Assembly (NCBI RefSeq): GCF_001428065.1
Contig: NZ_LMSE01000001.1
Location: 415,417-479,416, forward strand
Source of the DNA: Nostocoides sp. Soil756
GTDB lineage: Bacteria > Actinomycetota > Actinomycetes > Actinomycetales > Dermatophilaceae
Reading direction: 5' to 3'
DNA: 64,000 nucleotides
Shown here: positions 8,099 to 15,431 of the stretch, one piece after another
Numbering within the stretch: the first letter of the stretch is position 1
Layout of the letters: each line of letters opens with the position of its first letter
The notes under the pieces: generated by a model
Seen by the model: the letters and a program-made list of their open reading frames with translations, nothing else
What the model was told of the DNA's origin: nothing
The model's database searches: none
Position numbers and translations under genes: made by a program

Positions 8099-9618
8099 GC
8101 GACCGCTCCCGACGCGTTCTCGACCAGGGCGGCGACCGACAGCTCGTCGCGTGGGATCTCCCGCACGATCCGCCCGTCCTTGAAGACCACGGCACGGTGG
8201 GACACGGAGGCGACCTCCTCGAAGTCGGTCGAGATGAGCAGGACGGCGACGCCTCGTTCCAGCGCCTCGTCCAAGAGGGTGTAGAGCTCGTGCTTGGCGC
8301 CGACGTCGACGCCGGCGGTGGGCTCCTCGAGCACCAGGACGGAGGCGTCGGTCGAGAGCCAGCGGCCGAGGATGACCTTCTGCTGGTTACCCCCGCTCAG
8401 CGCGGACACGGGCAGGTCGGGGTCGCTCGGGCGGACGCCGAAGGTGTCGATGAGCTGGCGGGCGTCGGTGCGCTCGCGGGCGTGCCGGCGCAGCGTGAAC
8501 GGGCCGTGGTGCTGCAGGGCCGGGTTGGGCCGGAGGTTCTCGGTGAGGGTCAGCGCCATGGCCAGGCCCTCGTCGGCGCGGTTGCTGGTGACGAAGCCCA
8601 GACCTTCGCGCACCGCCTCCCGCACCGACGAGGGAGCGAAGGGGCCGCCCCGCAGCGACATCGAGCCGGAGAACGTCGGGAGGTCACCGAGCACGGTGCG
8701 CCCGAGCTCGACGTGGCCCGCGCCGGCGAGGCCGACGAGGCCGACCACCTCACCCGCACCGACCCGCAACGACACCGGCCCCACCCGTTGACCGACCACC
8801 TGGTCGAGGACCAGGACGGCCTCGTCGTCTCGCCGCGCGACCGGTGGGGGCGGCGGAACGGGGGTGCGGCCGACGATGTGCTCGACGACGGCGGACGGGG
8901 TGAGCTCGGCGATGGGAGCGTCGGCGACCACGGCCCCGTCGCGCATCACCGTCACGTGGTCGGCGATCTCGAACACCTCGTCCAGGCGGTGCGACACGTA
9001 CACCAGCCCCAGGCCTTCGTCCCGCAGACGCCGCAGCACCCGGAACAGCCGGTAGGTCTCGTCGACCGGCAGGCTGGCCGTCGGCTCGTCCAGGACCAGC
9101 ACCTTGGCATCGACCACCAGGGCGCGGCCGATGGCGACCAGCGACTTCTCGGTCCGCGAGAGGTCGGCGACGCGGGCCGAGGGGTCCACCTCGCTCCCGA
9201 CCAGCTCGAGCGCGCGAGCCGCCCGCTCCCGCACCGTCCGCCAGCCGATGAACGGGCCGGCGGTGCGGGGGTACCCGGTGCCCAGGGCGACGTTCTCGCC
9301 CACCGACAACCCGTCGACGAGCCCGAGGTCCTGGTGGATGAACGAGATCGAGCGGGAGGCGACCTCACTGCCGAGGGGGGCCCCGCAGATGGTCACCTCG
9401 CCGGCGTCCAGGGTGTAGACGCCCGCGAGCACCTTGATGACGGTGGACTTGCCGGCGCCGTTCTGGCCGAGCAGGGCCAGCACCGACCCGGGGTGGACGT
9501 CGAGGTCGACGCCGGCCAGGGCCTGGGTGGCTCCGAAGCGCTTGCTCGCCCCCCGGACCTGCACCAGGGGTGGAGCGCCGAGCGTCAAGGACGCCGTGCG
9601 CGCTGACGCGTCGCTCAT
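8095..9618 (-). CDS. Sugar ABC transporter ATPase, two nucleotide-binding domains (RbsA type)
   Basis: This 507-aa tandem ATPase has a complete Walker A (GQNGAGKST) in the first domain. That domain's signature is degenerate (LSRTEKSLVAIGRAL) and its Walker B is KVLVLDEPTAS. In the second domain the Walker A is lost, as usual for the family, while LSGGNQQKVILGRWL and VLVLEEPTAGVD are kept. I start at ATG 9618 (MSDASART) rather than an open frame 13 codons longer, since the 5' extension covers a candidate promoter and inverted repeat. It powers import by the permease and binding protein downstream. Confidence 0.87.
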   Translation of the reverse strand: MSDASARTASLTLGAPPLVQVRGASKRFGATQALAGVDLDVHPGSVLALLGQNGAGKSTVIKVLAGVYTLDAGEVTICGAPLGSEVASRSISFIHQDLGLVDGLSVGENVALGTGYPRTAGPFIGWRTVRERAARALELVGSEVDPSARVADLSRTEKSLVAIGRALVVDAKVLVLDEPTASLPVDETYRLFRVLRRLRDEGLGLVYVSHRLDEVFEIADHVTVMRDGAVVADAPIAELTPSAVVEHIVGRTPVPPPPPVARRDDEAVLVLDQVVGQRVGPVSLRVGAGEVVGLVGLAGAGHVELGRTVLGDLPTFSGSMSLRGGPFAPSSVREAVREGLGFVTSNRADEGLAMALTLTENLRPNPALQHHGPFTLRRHARERTDARQLIDTFGVRPSDPDLPVSALSGGNQQKVILGRWLSTDASVLVLEEPTAGVDVGAKHELYTLLDEALERGVAVLLISTDFEEVASVSHRAVVFKDGRIVREIPRDELSVAALVENASGAVA

Positions 9619-9635
9619 GGACTGCCTCCGACTGG

Positions 9636-9667
9636 CGGCTACGGTACCGCCGTCCACGATGATGGAC
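9636..9667 (-). promoter_or_regulatory. Candidate operator/promoter upstream of the ABC operon
   Basis: In the 80 bp between the IclR gene and the ATPase start there is a 16-bp inverted repeat with arms GTCCA and TGGAC and a 6-bp centre (9652-9667). It is flanked by GCTACGGTACC. The same two words, CCGTCCA-n-GATG and GCTACGGT, recur next to the large palindrome at 10489-10530. A shared IclR-family site serving both operons is therefore possible. The arms are short, so this is tentative. Confidence 0.35.
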
Positions 9668-9698
9668 GACGTTCAGCCCATTGGCAATAGGTTGTCTA

Positions 9699-10472
9699 TC
9701 AGGCGACCGTCACCATCGGGTTCGACAGGGCCGCCCCGACCTCCCGGAGCTCCACGAGCAGGCGGTCGCGCAGGGAGGGGTCGAACTGGGTGCTGATCGT
9801 GGTCACGCTGATCGCGAAGGGGTCGCTGTCGGTGCGGGAGCCGGGCACCGCGATCGAGACGCAGGTGACGCCCGGAGTGGTCTCCTCGTCGTCGGCCGCC
9901 CAGCCCTGCGAGCGCACCCGGTCGAGCTCGGCGCGCAGCTCGCCCACGTCGGTGATCGACCGTTCGGTGAGGCCGGCCAGCGAGCGCCGACCGCGCAGCC
10001 GCTCGTCCAGGGCTGCGAGCGGTAGTGCGGCCAACAGCGCCTTGCCCGTGGCCGTGCAGTTCGCGGGGAAACGGTCGCCGATGTTGGCGGTGAAGCGGAT
10101 CGGCATGCTGCCGTCGTAGCGGGCCAGGTACAGGACGTCGAGCCCGTCGAGCACCGCCACGCGTGCGGTGAGGCCGCTGATGGTGGGCTCCCGGCGACAG
10201 GCTGCGTAGAACTCCTTGACCTGGTCGACGGTCGCCAGGTAGGCCCCGCCCAGCTCGACCAGGCGGCGCCCCAGCAGGTAGCCGGCGTCGACGCGCGAGA
10301 CGAGGCGCTCGGACTCCAGCGCCTGGCACAGGTTGGCCGTGGAGGACTTGGGCAGGCCGAGCGTGCGGGCCAGCTCGCTGACCGAGACGGGTGCTCCGGC
10401 GGCCTGGGCGAGCGCCTCGAGGATGGCTGCTGCTCGCGTGACCGCGGGCACGCTGCTCGATTCCGCCGCCAC
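9699..10472 (-). CDS. IclR-family transcriptional regulator
   Basis: This 257-aa regulator has a winged helix-turn-helix in the first 70 residues (VSELARTLGLPKSSTANLCQAL). The C-terminal effector domain has RFTANIGDRFPANCTATGKALLA, which is the IclR ligand-domain signature, and GVTCVSIAVPG. The GTG start follows AGGAGG by 7 nt. It sits between the ABC operon and a divergent catabolic operon and faces a 22-bp palindrome, so it is the natural local regulator, with a sugar acid or its breakdown product as effector. Confidence 0.87.
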   Translation of the reverse strand: MAAESSSVPAVTRAAAILEALAQAAGAPVSVSELARTLGLPKSSTANLCQALESERLVSRVDAGYLLGRRLVELGGAYLATVDQVKEFYAACRREPTISGLTARVAVLDGLDVLYLARYDGSMPIRFTANIGDRFPANCTATGKALLAALPLAALDERLRGRRSLAGLTERSITDVGELRAELDRVRSQGWAADDEETTPGVTCVSIAVPGSRTDSDPFAISVTTISTQFDPSLRDRLLVELREVGAALSNPMVTVA

Positions 10473-10488
10473 GACGGTCCTCCTACCT

Positions 10489-10510
10489 GGTGGCCAACCT
10501 GTTGGCCACC
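10489..10510. promoter_or_regulatory. 22-bp perfect palindrome, likely IclR operator
   Basis: Perfect 9-bp arms GGTGGCCAA and TTGGCCACC flank CCTG, in the divergent gap between the IclR gene and the cyclase-family gene. The right arm contains the candidate -35 hexamer of the rightward promoter, and the left arm lies just upstream of the IclR Shine-Dalgarno. Binding here could control both directions. Size and placement fit known IclR-family operators; binding is inferred. Confidence 0.6.
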
Positions 10511-10530
10511 GTCCAAGATGGTGCTACGGT
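10502..10530 (+). promoter_or_regulatory. Candidate sigma-70-type promoter for the rightward operon
   Basis: TTGGCC at 10502-10507 and TACGGT at 10525-10530 are separated by exactly 17 bp, and the -35 lies within the right arm of the palindrome. The gene start is at 10662, leaving a leader of about 125 nt. The match to consensus is moderate, as is common in high-GC actinobacteria. Confidence 0.45.
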
Positions 10531-10661
10531 CGCGCCGACCGCGCAAGAGCCCGCGACCTCGGCCCCGGACAGCCGCATGCTACCGCCGAGCCGAACCAGG
10601 GCCCCGGCCTCCGGCGGCGTCCGCGTCGTCCCGCATCCGTTCCGAGAGAACCGAGGTACCG

Positions 10662-11630
10662 ATGGACCACGGCACCGACCACCCCGTTCCCCCGCCCCTG
10701 CGGCCCGACGAGCGGCTGACGACCACGGAGTTCGACGAGCTCTTCGACCGGCTGCGGCGATGGGACGACGACGGGACCGACGTCGACGAGCGCGGTGCCC
10801 TGGCCGGGCTCAGCGGCCAGGACCGCCTCCGGGCCCTGGCGGCCGCGACCACCGGCCGTGCGGTCAGCCTGTCCCTGCCCCTCAACACGGTGGCCGGCGT
10901 GGACAACCCCAAGCCGGCCCTGCACCACATGGTCGACCTCGGCGACGTCGAGGAGCCCGAGCCCAGCGGCCACAAGGACTTCATCGGCATCGACTACCAC
11001 GGCAAGGCCACGACCCACCTGGACGCGCTCTGCCACATCGGCTACCGCGGGCACCTCTACGGGGGGCGGCCCAGTCGCGACGCCTACCGGTCCTCCGGAA
11101 CGTCCTGGGCGGCGGTGACCCAGCTCGCCGACGGCCTGGTGCTGCGCGGCGTCCTCCTCGACCTGCCGGTCGTCCGCCGCGAGGCGTGGCTGGCGCCCGG
11201 GACCGCGGTGCACGCCGCGGACCTGCTGGCGGCCGAGGAGGCCCTGGGGGTGCGGGTCGGCCCCGGTGACGCCGTGCTGCTCCGCTCCGGCCACGGGGCC
11301 CGGCGCGCCGCGCACGGCTGGTGGGACTCCGGCGCTGCGAGCGCCGGGTGGCACGTCGACGCCATGCCGGTCCTCGCCGACCGCGGTATCGCGGTGCTGG
11401 GAGGTGACGGTGACAGCGACGTCCGCCCGTCCCCGGTGGCGGGCGTGCACTCCCCGATCCACGCCCTGGCCCTGACGGCCCTCGGCATCCCGCTGCTCGA
11501 CAACCTCGACCTGGAGCCCCTCGCCGCCGCCTGCGCGGAGCAGGGGCAGTACACCTTCACCCTCTTCGTGGCACCGCTCGTCGTCCCGCGGGGGACCGGC
11601 TCTCCCGTCAACCCGATCGCGGTGCTGTGA
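10662..11630 (+). CDS. Cyclase-family metal-dependent hydrolase
   Basis: This 322-aa protein belongs to the cyclase family (kynurenine-formamidase-like fold). The metal-binding segment is present as HGKATTHLDALCH near residue 115, a variant of the usual HxGTHxDxPxH, followed later by GDAVLLRSG and VAGVHSPIH. Such enzymes hydrolyse amides, lactones or isatin-like rings. In a sugar-acid locus a lactonase-type role is possible, but the substrate is not evident. It is the first gene of a four-gene rightward operon; its TGA overlaps the next ATG by one base. Confidence 0.78.
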   Translation: MDHGTDHPVPPPLRPDERLTTTEFDELFDRLRRWDDDGTDVDERGALAGLSGQDRLRALAAATTGRAVSLSLPLNTVAGVDNPKPALHHMVDLGDVEEPEPSGHKDFIGIDYHGKATTHLDALCHIGYRGHLYGGRPSRDAYRSSGTSWAAVTQLADGLVLRGVLLDLPVVRREAWLAPGTAVHAADLLAAEEALGVRVGPGDAVLLRSGHGARRAAHGWWDSGAASAGWHVDAMPVLADRGIAVLGGDGDSDVRPSPVAGVHSPIHALALTALGIPLLDNLDLEPLAAACAEQGQYTFTLFVAPLVVPRGTGSPVNPIAVL

Positions 11631-12664
11631 TGGGCGCCGACCCCTCCGGTGGCCGTCCGTTCCGGGTGGCCCTCAGCGGCGACCTCGCCTCGGCCACCCA
11701 GCAGTCCTCCTGGGGCGACATCGGCCTCGACGCGCTCGCCGCCGAGGGCATCGGGCACTCCTTCCTCCCGGATGAGCCCGTGCTCCGGCCCGAGGACCTC
11801 GACGGGCTCGACGCGGTCCTCTTCGCCGCACCGCGGGTGGATGCCGCGTCGGTGTCGGGCCCGCGGCCGCCGTGCCTGCTCGCCCGCTTCGGCGTGGGGC
11901 TCGACGCCGTCGACGTGGAGGCCTGCACCGCCGCCGGGGTCGGAGTGACCATCACCCCGGACGGTGCCCGGCGCCCGGTCGCGACCGCCGCCCTGACGCT
12001 GGTCCTGGCCGTGCAGCACCGGCTGCTGGTCAAGCACCGCCTGGTCGAGCGCGGCCGGTGGGACGACAAGCTGGCGTACATGGGCCGGGGGTTGACGGGG
12101 TCCACGCTCGGGACCGTCGGGCTCGGCAACGTGGCCCGTGAGCTGTTCGCGCTGACCCGCCCCTTCGGCACCCGCAACCTGGCGGCGGACCCGTGGCGCA
12201 CCCCCGAGCAGGCGGCCGCGCTCGGGGCGGAGCTGGTCGAGCTGCCCGAGCTGCTGCGCCGCAGCGACGTCGTCGTCGTCACGAGTGCCCTCACCCCGGA
12301 GACCCATCGGCTGCTCGACCGCGAGATGATCGCTCTCATGCCGCCGCACGCCGTGCTCGTCAACGTCGCCCGTGGGCCGATCGTCGACACCGAGGCCCTG
12401 ACGGCCGCCCTCGTCGAGGGCCGGCTCGCCGGAGCGGGCCTCGACGTCGTCGACCCCGAGCCGCTTCCGCCGGACCACCCGCTGGTCGGGCTCGACCAGG
12501 TGATCCTCAGCCCGCACGGGCTCGCCTGGACCGACGAGCTGGCCCGCGGCAACGGGTCCAGCGCCGTGCGCGCCATCCTCGCGGTGCGCGACGGCCGGCG
12601 CCCCGACCACGTCGTCAACCCCGAGGCGTTCGAGCACCCCCGCTACGCGGGAGCGTTCCGGTGA
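11630..12664 (+). CDS. D-isomer-specific 2-hydroxyacid dehydrogenase (second of two)
   Basis: This 344-aa enzyme has RFGVGLDAVDV near residue 85, the cofactor turn GLGNVA (the usual last Gly is Ala), VNVARGPIVD with the conserved Arg, DVVDPEPLP and the catalytic His in LSPHGLAW. It is related to phosphoglycerate-dehydrogenase-type enzymes. I start at ATG 11630, whose A is the last base of the previous stop; a GTG one codon upstream is the alternative. It differs clearly from the hydroxyacid dehydrogenase at 4690, so the two likely act on different intermediates of one pathway. Confidence 0.75.
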   Translation: MGADPSGGRPFRVALSGDLASATQQSSWGDIGLDALAAEGIGHSFLPDEPVLRPEDLDGLDAVLFAAPRVDAASVSGPRPPCLLARFGVGLDAVDVEACTAAGVGVTITPDGARRPVATAALTLVLAVQHRLLVKHRLVERGRWDDKLAYMGRGLTGSTLGTVGLGNVARELFALTRPFGTRNLAADPWRTPEQAAALGAELVELPELLRRSDVVVVTSALTPETHRLLDREMIALMPPHAVLVNVARGPIVDTEALTAALVEGRLAGAGLDVVDPEPLPPDHPLVGLDQVILSPHGLAWTDELARGNGSSAVRAILAVRDGRRPDHVVNPEAFEHPRYAGAFR

Positions 12665-13518
12665 GCGCTCCCGTCGCGGTCCTCGGGCTCGGCCGGATGG
12701 GGCTGCCGATGTCACTCAACCTGGCCCGGTCCGGCGTGGCGGTGCAGGCCTGGAACCGGAGCCCCCGAGAGGTGCCGGACGCACCCGCGGGATGGCGGGC
12801 GTGCGGGTCGGTGGCCGAGGCCCTCGACGGCGCCGAGGTCGTGGTGACGGTCCTGCCCGACCTCGCGCAGGTGTGCGAGGTCCTCGACGGACGGCTGCGG
12901 CGGGGCCAGGTGGTGGTCGTCATGGGCACCGTCTCGCCGGTGGGGCTGCGCGAGTGGGCGTCCGGCCTCGACGGCGTGGGCGTGGTCGACGCCCCGGTCA
13001 GCGGGGGCACGGTCGGCGCGGTCGACGGCACGCTCTCGGTCATGGTCGGGGGAGCCGACGCCGACGTCGTGCGGGTCCTGCCCCTCCTGGAGCCCATGGC
13101 CTCGCGGGTGGTCCGGCTGGGGCCCCTCGGCAGCGGGCAGCTGGCCAAGGCGTGCAACCAGATCGTCGTGGCGACCACCCTGTCGGCCCTGGCCGAGGCG
13201 GTCGCGCTGGGGCGCCGGGGCGGACTCGACGTCTCCGCCCTGCTCGACGTGCTGGCGGCCGGCCTCGCGGGGAGCCGGGCGCTCGAGGTCAAGCGCGACC
13301 TGCTGACCCGCCACGACTTCACCCCCCAGGGCTCAGCGGCGTTCCAGCACAAGGACCTCGGCTTCGCGCTCGAGGCGGCGCGGTCCGAGGGTGTGGCCGT
13401 GCCCGTCACCGCGCTCGTCGACCAGCTCTTCGGCGCGATGCGGTGGACCGGCCACGGCGAGGACGACCACAGCGGCGTCCTGCAGATGATCGAGCTGCTC
13501 TCGGGGGAGCCGGGGTGA
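12661..13518 (+). CDS. 3-hydroxyisobutyrate dehydrogenase-like beta-hydroxyacid dehydrogenase
   Basis: This 285-aa protein opens with the cofactor motif LGLGRMGLPMSLNLA. The substrate-site DAPVSGGTVGAVDGTLSVMVGG follows at about residue 115, and the catalytic Lys lies in GSGQLAKACNQ. Members include tartronate semialdehyde reductase, 2-hydroxy-3-oxopropionate reductase and L-threonate dehydrogenase, all of which occur in sugar-acid breakdown. GTG start, overlapping the previous stop by 4 nt. The class is firm; the substrate is inferred from the locus. Confidence 0.8.
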   Translation: MSAPVAVLGLGRMGLPMSLNLARSGVAVQAWNRSPREVPDAPAGWRACGSVAEALDGAEVVVTVLPDLAQVCEVLDGRLRRGQVVVVMGTVSPVGLREWASGLDGVGVVDAPVSGGTVGAVDGTLSVMVGGADADVVRVLPLLEPMASRVVRLGPLGSGQLAKACNQIVVATTLSALAEAVALGRRGGLDVSALLDVLAAGLAGSRALEVKRDLLTRHDFTPQGSAAFQHKDLGFALEAARSEGVAVPVTALVDQLFGAMRWTGHGEDDHSGVLQMIELLSGEPG

Positions 13519-14033
13519 GCGAGCGCGTCTTCCTCGTCGGGCTGATGGGCAGCGGCAAGTCGACGGTCGGGCGTCTCCTGGCCGGCGAGCTGGACCGCCC
13601 CTACGTCGACAACGACGCCACCATCGCGGCGCTGGCGGGACGCTCGACGGTCGACCTCGCCCGGGCCGGCGGCACCACCCTGCACGAGTGGGAGGCGCGC
13701 TACGCCCAGCATCTGGTGCAGGCCCAGCCGGCGCCGTTCGTGGCCGGGGTCCCGGCCAGCAGCGGTGACCGGCCCGACGAGCTCGACGCGCTCGCGGCCA
13801 CCGGCCTCCTGGTCTACCTCGACGTCCCCGTCGACGTGCTGGTCGAGCGGGTGCTGGCCGACCCGCCCCGCCCCTGGCTCACCGAGTCGCCCGGGCCGCT
13901 GCTGCGCCGGCTGCACGCGAGCCGCCACGAGGTGCTGCGGCGGCACAGCACCCTGGTCGTCGACGGCACCCGCGCACCGGCGCTGGTCGCGGGCGAGGTG
14001 CTGGCCGCGCTCCCGGGCGCCGGTCGCCGCTGA
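13515..14033 (+). CDS. Small P-loop kinase, shikimate-kinase-like
   Basis: This 172-aa protein has Walker A GLMGSGKST at residue 9 and a DND in the position of the shikimate-kinase DxD. The family's substrate-binding FR pair and the GGG turn are not recognisable; their region reads GGTTLHEWE and VAGVPASS. It is therefore probably not AroK, but a relative phosphorylating another hydroxylated acid. GTG start overlapping the previous stop by 4 nt, last gene of the operon. It fits a catabolic scheme ending in a phosphorylated product. Confidence 0.65.
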   Translation: MSERVFLVGLMGSGKSTVGRLLAGELDRPYVDNDATIAALAGRSTVDLARAGGTTLHEWEARYAQHLVQAQPAPFVAGVPASSGDRPDELDALAATGLLVYLDVPVDVLVERVLADPPRPWLTESPGPLLRRLHASRHEVLRRHSTLVVDGTRAPALVAGEVLAALPGAGRR

Positions 14034-14061
14034 GCCCAGCGCCGGGGTCGACCCCTCGGCG

Positions 14062-14457
14062 TCAGGCGTCGCCCCGCTCAGCGGCGTTGCGCAGGATGCA
14101 GAACTCGTTGCCCTCGGGGTCGGCCAGGACGACCCAGCCGGTGCCGGGCCCGTACTGGCCGCGGTGGTCGGACACCTCGGTGGCCCCGTGGGCGAGGAGC
14201 CGGGCCAGCTCGTCGTCGCGGCTGCCCTGGACCGGCTCGAGGTCGAGGTGGAGGCGGTTCTTGCCGCTCTTGCCCTCGGGGACCTCGATGAACAGCAGCC
14301 GGTGGCCCCCGTCGCGCGACACGATCATGCACTCCTGGTGTCCGGGCAGGTTGGGGTCTCCGTCGAGGTCGACGTAGTCGAGCACGCCCTTCCACCACTG
14401 GGACAGGGCGTAGGCGTCGTGGCAGTCGACGGTCGTGTGCGCGACGCGGGCGGTCAT
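14062..14457 (-). CDS. VOC/glyoxalase-fold protein
   Basis: This 131-residue protein has the pattern of a single glyoxalase-like (VOC) unit: an opening HTTVDCHD, HLDLEPVQG in the middle and VLADPEGNEFCIL near the end. It resembles the actinobacterial glyoxalase-like group, usually small monomers or dimers of unknown substrate. It converges on the kinase gene with a 28-bp gap holding GGGGTCGACCCC, a possible shared terminator. A CAGGCT box lies 7 nt upstream of the ATG, so the transcript may be leaderless. Confidence 0.75.
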   Translation of the reverse strand: MTARVAHTTVDCHDAYALSQWWKGVLDYVDLDGDPNLPGHQECMIVSRDGGHRLLFIEVPEGKSGKNRLHLDLEPVQGSRDDELARLLAHGATEVSDHRGQYGPGTGWVVLADPEGNEFCILRNAAERGDA

Positions 14458-14505
14458 GCGGGCGAGCCTGCCACCGACGCGGCCCGGCGGCCACCGGGTT
14501 CTCGC

Positions 14506-15339
14506 TCAGACCGTGATGGCGGCCGGGATGCCGTCGGAGAACACCTCGGGCGGGTCGGGCAGGCGGTGCGAGCGCCCGGCCACCCGGCGCGCGGCGGTCC
14601 AGGCGACGGCGCACGCGTCGAGCACGTCGTCAGCGGCGTAACCGCGGCCGTCGAGCACCGACGGCCGGCCGATCCCGGCCGCGGCCAGCGCAGCGAGTCG
14701 GGCGGTGCGGCCGGCGTCGGTCTTCTTGCCCGCCGCCACCGGGGCCCCGGCCATGGCGGCGAAGGAGACCTCCGGGTGCACCTCGAGCACTTCGACGGTG
14801 GGGCGCGCTCGGACCCAGGCGTCGACCTCGAGGATCTTGGCCCGCAGGGCGAACGCCTGCGCCCCCACCCCCTGCCCGCTGAGCCCCCGGTTGACGGCGT
14901 CGGCCGCAGCGCGGTCGGGCGCGGCGTACGCGGCCCGCGTCAGGGTCGTGAACACCGACGACGCCTTGCCGGGCAGCGCGCGGCGCGCCAGGGCGTCGGC
15001 CGCGCGCGTGGTGTCGTCGGGCAGGCCGATCGGGATGTCGATGCCGACGACGCGCACCGCAGCGTTCTCGCGCACCGTCTCGACCAGCCGGGCGATGGTG
15101 GGGGCCACCACGATCCGCGGCCGGGGGGCGCCGGGCTCGAGCAGGGCGCCGACCCATCCGGCCCGGCAGCCGTCGACGCCCAGCACCGGCTCGGCGAGCT
15201 CGACCGTCGGGGCGGGGCCACTCGCGGCCGGCGCCAGCAGCTCGGCCATCCCCGCCACGACGTGGTCGGCGAACCCGGCGGCGGCCAGCCGGTGCAGGAC
15301 CTCGGCGGCCACGACGGCCCGCTCCTCGTCGGCTCCCAT
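14506..15339 (-). CDS. DUF429 domain protein
   Basis: This 277-aa protein has the features I associate with DUF429 (RNase H-like fold): GVDGCRAGWVGALL, then VVGIDIPIGLPDD, EVHPEVSFAAM and DDVLDACAVAWTA. Conserved acidic residues in DG and GIDIP suggest a metal-dependent nuclease-like core. No role is established. The first 45 residues are an extra Ala-rich segment. TAGGCT ends 6 nt before the ATG, a likely leaderless promoter. It lies downstream of dctA on the same strand but is separated from it by a strong hairpin. Confidence 0.75.
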   Translation of the reverse strand: MGADEERAVVAAEVLHRLAAAGFADHVVAGMAELLAPAASGPAPTVELAEPVLGVDGCRAGWVGALLEPGAPRPRIVVAPTIARLVETVRENAAVRVVGIDIPIGLPDDTTRAADALARRALPGKASSVFTTLTRAAYAAPDRAAADAVNRGLSGQGVGAQAFALRAKILEVDAWVRARPTVEVLEVHPEVSFAAMAGAPVAAGKKTDAGRTARLAALAAAGIGRPSVLDGRGYAADDVLDACAVAWTAARRVAGRSHRLPDPPEVFSDGIPAAITV

Positions 15340-15375
15340 GGCGCCAGCCTAGGGACCGGTCCTCCCGACGCGACC

Positions 15376-15411
15376 GGGCCCCGGCCGAGCGGGGGCTCGA
15401 CCGGGGCCCGT
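15376..15411 (-). terminator. Strong hairpin downstream of dctA
   Basis: Ten-base arms CGGGCCCCGG and CCGGGGCCCG enclose an inner GAGC/GCTC stem. It sits just after the dctA stop (15432) and ahead of the DUF429 gene on the same strand. There is no U-tract, as is usual for actinobacterial terminators. Confidence 0.7.
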
Positions 15412-15431
15412 GGGTCTGGGGGTGGTCCGGG

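Noticed and set aside
13515-14033. Assignment as AroK (shikimate kinase of the aromatic pathway)
   Set aside because: Key substrate-binding motifs are missing and there are no aro genes nearby.
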